Origin: Elusimicrobia bacterium GWA2_66_18
Lineage (GTDB): Bacteria > Elusimicrobiota > Elusimicrobia > UBA1565 > UBA9628
Reading direction: 5' to 3'
DNA: 61,316 nt
Assembly: GCA_001799675.1 (NCBI GenBank)
Contig: MGTX01000013.1
Span: forward strand, 37,276-98,591
Shown in pieces: positions 1 through 6,830 of this stretch. Under the pieces are notes generated by a model. The model had not been told where the DNA came from. It saw only the letters and a program-made list of their open reading frames with translations, and did not search any database. Within the stretch, counting starts at the first letter, position 1; each line of letters begins with the position of its first letter. The translations under genes were made by a program, and so were the position numbers.

Positions 1-432
1 CACCCGTTCTTCCCTCAGTTGCACCAGGCCGTCTCGCGCCAGAACGACCTGCCTCCCGGCTACGCGCAAAGCGCGCTGAAGCTCATCGCCGAGCTCGAGC
101 GCCTGACCGCCGCGCAGACGACGATCGCGGCCGCGCCCGCGACGGGCCCGCCCGCCGTGCTGACTTTGGCCGATCTCTCGATCCTGCTGTCCTCGACCGA
201 GGAGAAGGCCGCCAAAACGATGACCGCCGTCGAACCGATCCTCTCGCTCGCCGCGGTCGTCGTCGCCGCGAACACCGCGCCCGCAGTCCCTCCGATCAGG
301 CCGACTCTCTCGCCCGCCACGCCTAAGATCGTCGCGGTCAAGGCGGAGCCTCCCGCCGCGGCGCGGACGCCGCCGCCGCGCGGGTGGGTCGAGACTTTGC
401 TCGAACGCATCTTCGGCACGGCCGCGCCCTAG
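1..432 (+). CDS. C-terminal part of an unrecognised Ala/Pro-rich protein (5' end outside window)
   Basis: The frame is open from the first base, so the N-terminus lies outside the window; the first in-window start is a TTG at 19. The visible part is rich in Ala, Pro and Thr and has no domain I recognise. The composition suggests a linker, as in the exported Ala/Pro-rich proteins elsewhere here. It stops at a TAG at 430-432. The same frame stays open beyond the stop and runs into the 526-1425 reading frame, so the stop may interrupt a longer gene. Function unknown. Confidence 0.5.
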   Translation, partial: HPFFPQLHQAVSRQNDLPPGYAQSALKLIAELERLTAAQTTIAAAPATGPPAVLTLADLSILLSSTEEKAAKTMTAVEPILSLAAVVVAANTAPAVPPIRPTLSPATPKIVAVKAEPPAAARTPPPRGWVETLLERIFGTAAP

Positions 433-525
433 ATTGGAGCGGGTTTTGACCGCTTCGGCGTCGCGCAGACGGAGGACGCTCGGGAAGCGGCGATCGACGT
501 AATCCAGGAGGCCGTCAACGCGTTC

Positions 526-1425
526 GTGCGCAGGGCGGAATCGATTCAGAGCCTCGCCGGATCTCCCGACGCGAAGGCCTTCGTCCGTGTGGAGAAAATG
601 ACGGGAGACCTGCTGCCCGCGACTTGGGGCGAAACCTATCCCGCGAGGCTCGGGATATTCCCTCCTGGATTGGATTTCGCCGCCGTGAAGTCGGCCTTTC
701 GTTCCGGCGTCGCTCCGCATCCCGTCGAACTTCACGTCGACTATTCCGTTCGTAGCGCGCCGACCCCCGCGGCGAGGGATCACACGCGGCAGCTTCGCCA
801 AGCCATCGACGCGCTGCGAAAGGAGATCTACCGGGAATACGGCGTCCACATCGTCCTTGCTGCACAATCGAACGAACGGGGGATTTTCTCCCTGCCCCGC
901 GATGCGATCATCGGGGGCGGCCTGCGCGCGCATTTTAAAATCGTCAAGACGATCGTTGAAGTCAGAAACCGCGCCCAGATCACCTCCCGACGCTTCCATG
1001 ATGCCGATGTCACGGCGGCGGACTGGTGGTATGGTATGACGGCGGAACAGATCGACCGCTACTTACGCATCGATAAAGGGAACGGCTACAGCCGTGAGCT
1101 AATGTCCGGACGCGAGGCCTTGAGCAACCTGCCGCGGCGCCGGATGGTTGGGCGACTCCCGCATCTTCCGGTTTCCGAGGCTACGTTCGATGAAACGGCC
1201 GTCAACCAGATCATCTATTGGTTGGACGGTATGGACCCGAAGCTCGCGGACGCGTCGCTGCGCGACCTGATCCGCGTCACCCGGCCCGGCGGACGGGTTC
1301 GAATCGGCCAGGTGAACAATGCGCTATACGAACGCTTCGCCAAGATCCTCGCGGCGGAGCGTCCCGATGTGCAGTTTCGGTATGCCGAGCGCGGCAACAA
1401 CGTCCTATTAATCGATCTTCCCTAG
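526..1425 (+). CDS. Hypothetical protein with a methyltransferase-like C-terminal stretch; probably the downstream part of a gene split by TAG
   Basis: The only canonical start after the TAG at 430-432 is the GTG at 526. The 31 codons before it (433-525) are open in the same frame and have coding-like third-position GC, so the natural protein may be longer. The C-terminal third contains a stretch resembling the end of a class I SAM-methyltransferase core (LRDLIRVTRPGGRVRIG, about residues 240-256, like the 'A..vLrPGGrl.i' motif). I see no convincing glycine-rich SAM motif I upstream, so the fold may be incomplete or divergent. It could be a pseudogene fragment. Confidence 0.5.
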   Translation: MRRAESIQSLAGSPDAKAFVRVEKMTGDLLPATWGETYPARLGIFPPGLDFAAVKSAFRSGVAPHPVELHVDYSVRSAPTPAARDHTRQLRQAIDALRKEIYREYGVHIVLAAQSNERGIFSLPRDAIIGGGLRAHFKIVKTIVEVRNRAQITSRRFHDADVTAADWWYGMTAEQIDRYLRIDKGNGYSRELMSGREALSNLPRRRMVGRLPHLPVSEATFDETAVNQIIYWLDGMDPKLADASLRDLIRVTRPGGRVRIGQVNNALYERFAKILAAERPDVQFRYAERGNNVLLIDLP

Positions 1426-1534
1426 ACGCGCGCGCAGGGCGCCGGCCTTCTCGCCGAATGATCCGCTCGATGGTCTTTCGCCGTCCGCGCGTATGCTAAA
1501 ATGTCCAATCAACCGCTAACAGATTTCGACTTCA

Positions 1535-1624
1535 GGAAGGGTGACCGAGCGGTTGAAGGTAGCAGTCTCGAAAACTGCCAGGGATGCAAGTCCCTCGTGG
1601 GTTCGAATCCCACCCCTTCCGCCA
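1535..1624 (+). tRNA. tRNA-Ser (anticodon CGA)
   Basis: A 90-nt class II tRNA. The acceptor GGAAGGG at 1535-1541 pairs with CCCTTCC at 1614-1620, followed by discriminator G and an encoded CCA. The anticodon arm is GCAGT-CTCGAAA-ACTGC, giving anticodon CGA, which reads UCG. A long variable arm typical of tRNA-Ser precedes the T arm with its GTTCGAATC loop. A frame that begins inside this tRNA and runs into the next gene is not translated from there. Confidence 0.96.
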
Positions 1625-1645
1625 TTTTTATCCGAGGTCTACTCC

Positions 1646-2059
1646 ATGTCCTGGTTCAAGAAGCTCAACCCGTTCAAGAAGGAAGAAGCTCCGTCCAAGA
1701 GCGCCGAGAGCTCGATGCCGGGCATGCCCGGCATGCCGGCCCTCCCGCCCGAACTGGCCGACAACCCCGCCGCCAAGAGCATGATGGGTTCCTTCCTGCG
1801 CAAGTGGAAGGACCCCGCCTTCCTCAAGCAGCTACGCGTGCTCGCCGTCCACATGCAAAAGGACGGCGTGGACGTGAAGGACTTCAACGCGGTCAAAGCC
1901 TGGCTGGAGAAGAACAAGGAGCGCGTCGAGAAGGGCGATTTCGAGGAGCCGCCCTCCGCCCTCGGTGAGACCTTCGTCAAGACCGGGCCAGAAGTCGGCC
2001 GCAACGATCCCTGCTCTTGCGGCTCCGGCAAGAAATTCAAGAAGTGCCACGGCTCATAA
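1646..2059 (+). CDS. SEC-C motif protein
   Basis: A 137-residue protein starting at ATG 1646, with a GAGG Shine-Dalgarno-like element about 8 nt upstream; this excludes in-frame starts inside the tRNA-Ser gene. The C-terminus carries a clear SEC-C zinc-binding motif ([20 protein letters not shown]-x-C-x8-C-H), as found at the end of SecA and in many small proteins. A Met/Pro-rich linker follows the basic N-terminus. The middle is helical and charged. Function beyond zinc binding is unknown; links to protein export or the ribosome are only by analogy. Confidence 0.9.
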   Translation: MSWFKKLNPFKKEEAPSKSAESSMPGMPGMPALPPELADNPAAKSMMGSFLRKWKDPAFLKQLRVLAVHMQKDGVDVKDFNAVKAWLEKNKERVEKGDFEEPPSALGETFVKTGPEVGRNDPCSCGSGKKFKKCHGS

Positions 2060-2104
2060 ACACAACTGAAAGCCTGACCCCTTCTCTTCTCTTTTTTCTT
2101 CTTT

Positions 2105-2563
2105 TTAGGCTTCGAGGCCCTGGAGGTGGAGGCGGCGGTTTAAGGCCTCCGCGCCTTCCTTGATGAAGCCCAGTTCATTGTCCAGAGTGGCGTCTAGCCA
2201 CCGGCGCATGAGCGACTTAAGGGGCCGCATCAGCAGGGGAAGTTCGTAGGCCTCCTCATGTTCGACGAGGGTACCGCCGATCACCGGGCGCAGGATCATC
2301 CTGCACTCCATGCGCCGCAGGGGGCCGGAGACCATAACGCCCCGGTAACCTCCGTCCTTGGTCATCTCGAAACGAAAGGTACCGCGCCAAGGAAGACCCA
2401 GGAAGCGGCCCGTCACCGAAGCCGAGGAGCCCTGTTCGGCGCCGGAGACCTCGATGGCGTCCACTTTGGGCTCGTACTTGGCGATCTCTTGTAGATCGCT
2501 CAGGTAGAGCTGGACGGAGTCACGCGGCGCGCTGACGAGGATACGACGGGTCACTGTGAGCAT
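2105..2563 (-). CDS. SRPBCC (START/polyketide-cyclase-like) superfamily protein
   Basis: 152 residues from ATG 2563. The N-terminal 'VTRRILVSAPRDSVQLYLSD' strand-helix, central 'GTFRFEM' and 'RMILRPVIGGTLVEHEEAYELP' strands and a long C-terminal helix match the helix-grip fold of SRPBCC ligand-binding proteins. Ligand unknown. The frame also extends upstream to 2641, but that would place the start inside the tRNA-derived repeat at 2592-2643, so I chose the internal ATG. Insertion of the neighbouring element replaced everything upstream, so its original promoter may have been lost. It converges with the SEC-C gene. Confidence 0.8.
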   Translation of the reverse strand: MLTVTRRILVSAPRDSVQLYLSDLQEIAKYEPKVDAIEVSGAEQGSSASVTGRFLGLPWRGTFRFEMTKDGGYRGVMVSGPLRRMECRMILRPVIGGTLVEHEEAYELPLLMRPLKSLMRRWLDATLDNELGFIKEGAEALNRRLHLQGLEA

Positions 2564-2591
2564 CTGGGAGTTGTTGGGGAAATCTGGAGGG

Positions 2592-2643
2592 GATATTTGG
2601 AGCGGGCGAGCGGAATCGAACCGCCGTCTGATCCTTGGCAAGG
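2592..2643 (-). repeat. Distal att copy: duplicated 3' half of tRNA-Gly
   Basis: This 52-bp segment matches 5531-5582 except at two positions. Both differences lie in the T stem and compensate each other (GGCGG/CCGCT here, GGGGG/CCCCT in the intact tRNA), so pairing is kept. It therefore derives from a functional tRNA-Gly, not from random decay. The usual model is that this is the displaced original 3' end of the host tRNA, while the element supplied the present 3' end. Confidence 0.88.
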
Positions 2644-2712
2644 TTTTAATGTCGTTTTAATCCTTCCGTCGAAGAACTCCATTTTAGGCGTTTCTCCGTC
2701 GATAAATCGGTC

Positions 2713-2786
2713 TGCATGGGATTGCATGGGCTGACATCCGTTGACACCCATTTCCATCCCGAGTTGGCATAAATCTGGCATAAATC
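2713..2786. other. Left-end tandem repeats, probable integrase arm/accessory sites
   Basis: Two tandem copies of TGGCATAAATC lie at 2765-2775 and 2776-2786. The same repeat in the same orientation is found at the other end of the element (5425-5446). Just outside are two tandem 10-mers, TGCATGGGAT and TGCATGGGCT, at 2713-2732. Short repeats near both ends of an integrase-bearing element are typical of arm-type binding sites for the integrase N-terminal domain. The rest of the 2644-3032 gap holds no gene I can support. Confidence 0.55.
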
Positions 2787-3032
2787 CTAAACCCGATTCG
2801 AGCATCACCAACCACGTCCACGACCGAAACATTCTATCAAATTCAAGCCGTCGGTCCTGCCCATCTTCCCGTAGGTCAGCCCACTCGAGCCGTCAGCCAG
2901 TTGGACAATATGATGCCGCGTTAATAACCATATTGCTTTATATCCTCGAAATAGGAATGTAGAGCAAAATGGATTATATCCGCTTTCCACGACACGTTGC
3001 CAGAAACGACCCGGGCATGAACGAAGCGTGAA

Positions 3033-4268
3033 TTAAAGCGCCGTCGCGGAAATGGCGATGATCTTGGGACCCAACAGGCGGTGCTCGGCGCCCGAGTAGA
3101 TCAGAACTCCAAAAGGGGCGGCCTTCGCATGATCGGCCAGGAACGTCTCAAGGCCGCGCAGCATTTTAGGCGTGATGCTGGAGGAAGACTTCGCCTCAAT
3201 GGGCAGCAGCCTCTCTCCCATGGAAAGGACAAAATCGACTTCGACGCCCGTTTGAGTCCGCCAATGATGGAGCTCCAACGCTTCGGAACTCTGCCAGATC
3301 GCCGCCCGGATTTCGTTCGCGACCCAGGTTTCAAAGAGCGCGCCCAGGCGGTCGGCGCTTTGAGCCTGTTCCCAGTCCGAGACCCCCATCAGGAAAGCGA
3401 GCACGCCGGAATCGAACCAGTAGCCCTTCGGCGACTTGACGAGCCGCTTGCCGAGATTGCGGTGGTAGGGCGCGACGCGGGACCATTGGCAGGAGCCCTC
3501 AAGCAAACGAAGGTAGTTCTGCGATGAGGAAAGGGGCACTCCGGCGTCGCGAGCCGAGTCTGAGAGAGACAGAAGCCCGCTGCTTCGATAGGCCAGTTGC
3601 GTCATGAAGCGCAAGAAATCATCGGGCGCACCGAGACGCCGGACAGGCAGAACGTCTTTTTCAAGGTAGAGAGCGCGATAAGCCTTCATCCACTCCCGCC
3701 AGGATTCATCATCTTGGGCTTCCCAAGCGGGAGGAAGTCCGCCCCGCATGATCCGTCTCTTGAGGTTCGCGCGGCTCGTCTTGGGCGCCGGAAGCGCGCG
3801 CAGCGCCGTCGTCGCGTCCGGCGCGCGCAAGAGACCCAGCCAGTCGATCGATTCGCGGCCCTCGATTTCCCCGAGGGTGAGCGGTCCAAGCTCAAGAATG
3901 GCGCTCCTTCCCGCCAATGCCGAGGCCTTGCCGGCCGCGACGATCTCCGCCGCCGACGAGCCCGTGAGAAGAAATCGCCCCAACTCCCGTTCCCGGTCGA
4001 TGGACCTTTTGACGCGCAGGAATAGGTCCGAATACCGCTGGACCTCATCGACGGTCAAGCGCGGCGCTTGGCCCAGGAAGGCTTCGGCGTCGCTGCGCGC
4101 CGCGGCGATGACTTCGGGATCGTCGAAGGTGACGTATTTTCTTCCCGCGGCGATCTTGCCCTTCGAGACGAGGGTGGATTTCCCCGTCTGCCGCGCGCCG
4201 AAGAGAAGAAGGCAGGGAAACCGGTCGAGAAGACGCGCCAGGCGGTCTTCCATGGCCCTATGGATCAT
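3033..4268 (-). CDS. AAA-type ATPase with DUF4143 C-terminal domain
   Basis: The N-terminus has a Walker A motif (GARQTGKST) and a Walker B-like 'LTVDEVQ' with downstream 'FLLTGSS'. The C-terminal half matches DUF4143, with the nuclease-like 'GVEVDFVL...PIEAKSS' D-x-E-x-K pattern. This family is widespread, often in variable genome regions, and its role is unclear. The start is ATG 4268, 6 nt after a consensus -10 box (4275-4280); ATG 4253 is an alternative, and a TTG at 4307 would lie upstream of that promoter. The gene lies inside the tRNA-Gly element, after the integrase. Confidence 0.85.
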   Translation of the reverse strand: MIHRAMEDRLARLLDRFPCLLLFGARQTGKSTLVSKGKIAAGRKYVTFDDPEVIAAARSDAEAFLGQAPRLTVDEVQRYSDLFLRVKRSIDRERELGRFLLTGSSAAEIVAAGKASALAGRSAILELGPLTLGEIEGRESIDWLGLLRAPDATTALRALPAPKTSRANLKRRIMRGGLPPAWEAQDDESWREWMKAYRALYLEKDVLPVRRLGAPDDFLRFMTQLAYRSSGLLSLSDSARDAGVPLSSSQNYLRLLEGSCQWSRVAPYHRNLGKRLVKSPKGYWFDSGVLAFLMGVSDWEQAQSADRLGALFETWVANEIRAAIWQSSEALELHHWRTQTGVEVDFVLSMGERLLPIEAKSSSSITPKMLRGLETFLADHAKAAPFGVLIYSGAEHRLLGPKIIAISATAL

Positions 4269-4274
4269 GTGTAA

Positions 4275-4303
4275 ATCATACACGAGTCGTGTAGATTTGT
4301 CAA
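4275..4303 (-). promoter_or_regulatory. Sigma70-type promoter overlapped by a 15-nt palindrome
   Basis: On the reverse strand TTGACA (4298-4303), a 17-nt spacer and TATGAT (4275-4280) form a near-consensus promoter. The odd-length perfect palindrome TACACGA-G-TCGTGTA (4279-4293) covers the spacer and the start of the -10 box, an ideal repressor site. Transcription would begin at about the ATG at 4268, giving a leaderless ATPase mRNA. The repressor is not identified. Confidence 0.75.
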
Positions 4304-4316
4304 TCAAACATCTCCG

Positions 4317-5345
4317 CTAAAAGAATTTGAGCCGCTCGACGGCCGCCTTCAGGAAATCAGGCGACAAATGGGCGTAGATCTCCGTGGTCTTGATGCTGGA
4401 ATGCCCCAGGAGCTTGGACACGGTGTAGAGATCCGTCCCGCTCATCACCAAGTGACTCGCGAAGGAGTGGCGCAGGGAGTGAAGGCTGCCGTCCAGCTTG
4501 ATTCCGCGCAGAAGGGCGGCGAAACGATGGGTCAACGAGTCCGCGTTGAACATTCCCCCCGCCTGGTCCGGGAAGACGAGCCCCTGAGGCTCATGGCGTC
4601 CCGGCGACTCCTGGAGAACCTTGAGGGCCGGTGCCGCCAAGGGAATATGCCGGACCTCGTAATCCTTCGGCCTCCAGCCGTCCTTGGCCTGGATGGTCAA
4701 GACCTTGCGCTCCAGGTCGATGTCCCTCCAGGCCAGATGCAGCAACTCCTCGCGCCGGAGCCCCGTGTGCAGCAGGAAAATCACGATGGGCCGCATGATC
4801 TCGTCGGCCGCTCCCGCGATCCTGACCGCCTCGGCCTTCGTGAAGAATTTCGCCTGGCGCTTAGGCTCCTTGAATTTCTTCACGGCCGCGGCCGGGCTGC
4901 GGCTGATAAATCCCCATTCCGCCCCGCGGTTGAACATGGCCTTGACCACGGCCATTTCCCGGTTGACGGAGGAGGCCATGACGCCGGACTCGCGGCGCCA
5001 GTTCTTGTATTTCTCGATGTGCAGATGGGTGATGTGGACCAGGCGGTCCGTCGCGACGAACCCCTTGAATTGCTTGAGCACCCGGTCGGCGATGCGCAGG
5101 GAATACGGGGTGGCGCTGGCCCGACTATGGCGCATGTACTCGGCGATCAATTCGTCGAGTTTCTTGTCCGCCGGAGCCGCCAAGCCCACATCGCGGCGAT
5201 CCAGCTTGACCTGGACGTCGGCCAGCGCCAGCTCGGCCAGCTTCTTCGAGCGGCCGACCTGCTTGCGGACGCGACGGCCGTCCACCGCATAGTCCAGATA
5301 CCAGCAGTCCCCTTTCTTGCCCGGCACCGAGTAAATGCGAGACAT
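4317..5345 (-). CDS. Tyrosine recombinase/integrase of the tRNA-Gly element
   Basis: 342 residues with an N-terminal arm-binding region, a core-binding SAM-like domain (about residues 60-150) and a catalytic domain. The catalytic residues are visible: Arg in HTGLRREE, His-x-x-Arg in HSLRHSF, His in LLGHSS, and the nucleophilic Tyr in TTEIYAHLS near the C-terminus. It should catalyse site-specific integration and excision at the 52-bp repeat. Position and orientation next to the intact tRNA-Gly are standard for this class. No excisionase gene is seen nearby. It ends a few bases before the ATPase promoter region. Confidence 0.95.
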   Translation of the reverse strand: MSRIYSVPGKKGDCWYLDYAVDGRRVRKQVGRSKKLAELALADVQVKLDRRDVGLAAPADKKLDELIAEYMRHSRASATPYSLRIADRVLKQFKGFVATDRLVHITHLHIEKYKNWRRESGVMASSVNREMAVVKAMFNRGAEWGFISRSPAAAVKKFKEPKRQAKFFTKAEAVRIAGAADEIMRPIVIFLLHTGLRREELLHLAWRDIDLERKVLTIQAKDGWRPKDYEVRHIPLAAPALKVLQESPGRHEPQGLVFPDQAGGMFNADSLTHRFAALLRGIKLDGSLHSLRHSFASHLVMSGTDLYTVSKLLGHSSIKTTEIYAHLSPDFLKAAVERLKFF

Positions 5346-5424
5346 AGGCTATGCCTCCGTCAGACTCAATTTTCGATCCACCGGTCAGCGATCGGCGAAT
5401 CGCGGCTGTTGGGGCTCTTTAGTA

Positions 5425-5446
5425 TGGCATAAATATGGCATAAGCG
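5425..5446. other. Right-end tandem repeats, probable integrase arm sites
   Basis: TGGCATAAATA (5425-5435) is followed directly by TGGCATAAGCG (5436-5446). These match the pair at 2765-2786 at the other end of the element. Together they sit between the att repeat and the integrase gene, where arm-type sites are expected. A role in controlling the integrase promoter is also possible, since they lie about 80 nt upstream of its start. Confidence 0.6.
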
Positions 5447-5465
5447 CCATGGGTCGGATTCGGGC

Positions 5466-5496
5466 AATAAAAAACCAGCGGGGATGATTCCGCTGG
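5466..5496 (-). terminator. Intrinsic terminator downstream of tRNA-Gly
   Basis: Reading the reverse strand, CCAGCGG - 8-nt loop - CCGCTGG (5475-5496) is followed by TTTTTTATT. This is a classic Rho-independent terminator for the tRNA-Gly transcript, placed about 40 nt after the CCA end. It lies inside the element, so the element appears to have brought its own terminator together with the replacement tRNA 3' end. Confidence 0.8.
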
Positions 5497-5530
5497 CTCT
5501 ACGACGAGGAACGTCTTGCTTTTACGCCTT

Positions 5531-5582
5531 GATATTTGGAGCGGGCGAGGGGAATCGAACCCCCGTCTGATCCTTGGCAAGG
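5531..5582 (-). repeat. Proximal att copy within the intact tRNA-Gly
   Basis: The second copy of the 52-bp direct repeat that bounds the element. It covers the anticodon arm, T arm, acceptor 3' strand and a few bases beyond CCA. Because the crossover probably lies in the identical anticodon-arm segment, the T stem of the present functional tRNA may be element-derived. Confidence 0.85.
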
Positions 5583-5610
5583 ACCCGTTCTACCATTGAA
5601 CCACGCCCGC
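5537..5610 (-). tRNA. tRNA-Gly (anticodon GCC)
   Basis: A 74-nt tRNA on the reverse strand. The acceptor GCGGGCG pairs with CGCCCGC, with discriminator T and encoded CCA. The anticodon arm around TTGCCAA gives GCC, and the T arm is GGGGG-TTCGATT-CCCCT with a terminal G-T pair. It is the integration target of the element at 2592-5582 and is followed by an intrinsic terminator at 5466-5496. Confidence 0.96.
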
Positions 5611-5633
5611 AGTTCCCGCTGATCTTAGCAGAA

Positions 5634-6830
5634 TCAGGCTGATTTGGGAAGCTGGTGGTCGGCGTCCTTGGGGCGAAGCGGAAAATGCTGCTGGAGACCG
5701 GCGGCCTCGTCTTCCATCATGCGCCGGTTCTCTTCCTCGCGCGCGAGCAGTATCTCCCCGAACTTCTCGCGCAGGACCGCGACCACCTTCGGGTCGTAGA
5801 GGACGCCGGCCTTATCCTCGATGTAGCGCAGGGCGTCCTCGACGGTCCACTCGCCCTTGTAGACGCGCTTGGAAGAGAGCGCGTCGAAGACGTCCGCGAC
5901 GGTCACGATGCGCGCCTCGAGCGGGATCTGCTCGCCCTTCAGGCCGTAGGGATAGCCCGAGCCGTTCCAGCATTCGTGATGGCCGACCGCGATCTTGGAG
6001 GCCAGGCGCAGGAGGCGGCTCTCGGCGTTGGCGAGCATCTTGGCGCCGTAGACCGTGTGCTTCTTCATCTCCTCGAACTCCTCCACGGTGAGCTTGGCCG
6101 GCTTGCGGAGGATGACGTCGGGGATGGCGACCTTGCCGATGTCGTGGAGCGGGGCCGCGTAACGGATGTCCTCGGCCTCCGGCGTCGGCACGCCCATGCC
6201 GACGGCGAGGATGCCGGAGAAGCGGCTCATCCGCCGCAGATGGCGGCCGGTGTCCTCCTGATCGCGGTACTCGGCCACGAGCGCCATGCGGTAGATGGTC
6301 TCGAGGTGGGACCGCCGCAGGTCCTCGTAGAGGGTGGCGTTCTCGATGAAGGTCGCGGCCATAGTGGCCAGGATGCGCAGCAATCCCTCGTCTTCCTCGG
6401 TGAACGCGCCCTTGCTCTTGTTGAGGACCTCGAAGACGCCCAAGGCCTTGCCGTCGCGACCGCGCAGGGGCACGGCTAGAACGGTGCGCGTCTGGTAGCC
6501 GGTGATGCGGTCGAGGTCCTGGGCGAAGCGGGTGTCCCGGTACGCGTCGCGGATGTTGACGGCGGAGCCCGTCTTCGCGACGAAGCCGGCGATGCCCTGG
6601 CCGAGCGGGATGCGGAGGATCTTTTCCTCCATGCCCAACGCGATCTTGGTCCATAACTCGCCCTTGTAGGAGTCCACCACGAAGACCGAGCAGCGGTCCG
6701 CGCCCAGGATGTTGCGGACCTCTTCGGCGATGATGGTGAGCAGGCTGTCGAGGTGCGTCTCGGCCGCGACCATTCGGCCGAACCGGGCGAGGAGGGATTG
6801 GCGCTTCTCGAGTTCCTGCCTACGGCCCAT
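5634..6830 (-). CDS. GAF - HD-GYP domain cyclic-di-GMP phosphodiesterase
   Basis: 398 residues. Residues about 15-165 form a GAF sensor domain ('RCSVFVVDSYKGELWTKIA' ... 'GQGIAGFVAKTG'). Residues about 175-350 are an HD-GYP domain with the metal-binding 'PLHDIGKVAIPD', the 'GHHE.WNGSGYP' signature and 'ARIVTVADVFDAL'. These enzymes degrade cyclic-di-GMP in the cytoplasm. A charged C-terminal tail follows. The start overlaps the end of the GlcF-like gene by 11 nt, so the two are likely co-translated from the promoter at 8713-8741. Confidence 0.94.
   Translation of the reverse strand: MGRRQELEKRQSLLARFGRMVAAETHLDSLLTIIAEEVRNILGADRCSVFVVDSYKGELWTKIALGMEEKILRIPLGQGIAGFVAKTGSAVNIRDAYRDTRFAQDLDRITGYQTRTVLAVPLRGRDGKALGVFEVLNKSKGAFTEEDEGLLRILATMAATFIENATLYEDLRRSHLETIYRMALVAEYRDQEDTGRHLRRMSRFSGILAVGMGVPTPEAEDIRYAAPLHDIGKVAIPDVILRKPAKLTVEEFEEMKKHTVYGAKMLANAESRLLRLASKIAVGHHECWNGSGYPYGLKGEQIPLEARIVTVADVFDALSSKRVYKGEWTVEDALRYIEDKAGVLYDPKVVAVLREKFGEILLAREEENRRMMEDEAAGLQQHFPLRPKDADHQLPKSA

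Larger units (their letters stand above)
2592..5582. mobile_element. Small integrative element inserted in tRNA-Gly(GCC)
   Basis: The element is bounded by a 52-bp direct repeat (2592-2643 and 5531-5582, 50/52 identical). The repeat is the 3' half of tRNA-Gly(GCC), from the anticodon arm to just past CCA. The intact tRNA sits at the 5537-5610 end. The tyrosine integrase gene lies directly inside that end, as is usual for elements targeting tRNA 3' ends. The only other clear gene is a DUF4143 ATPase. Tandem TGGCATAAA-type repeats occur near both ends. No conjugation, phage structural or replication genes are seen, so it is a minimal or decayed element. Confidence 0.85.

Noticed and set aside
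1501-1968. Open frames beginning in or before the tRNA-Ser gene
   Set aside because: They start inside or upstream of the tRNA and one runs out of frame over the SEC-C gene; the ATG at 1646 has a proper ribosome site.
2741-2962. Small open frames in the left end of the tRNA-Gly element
   Set aside because: No ribosome site, no conserved motif, and they cover the arm-type repeats.
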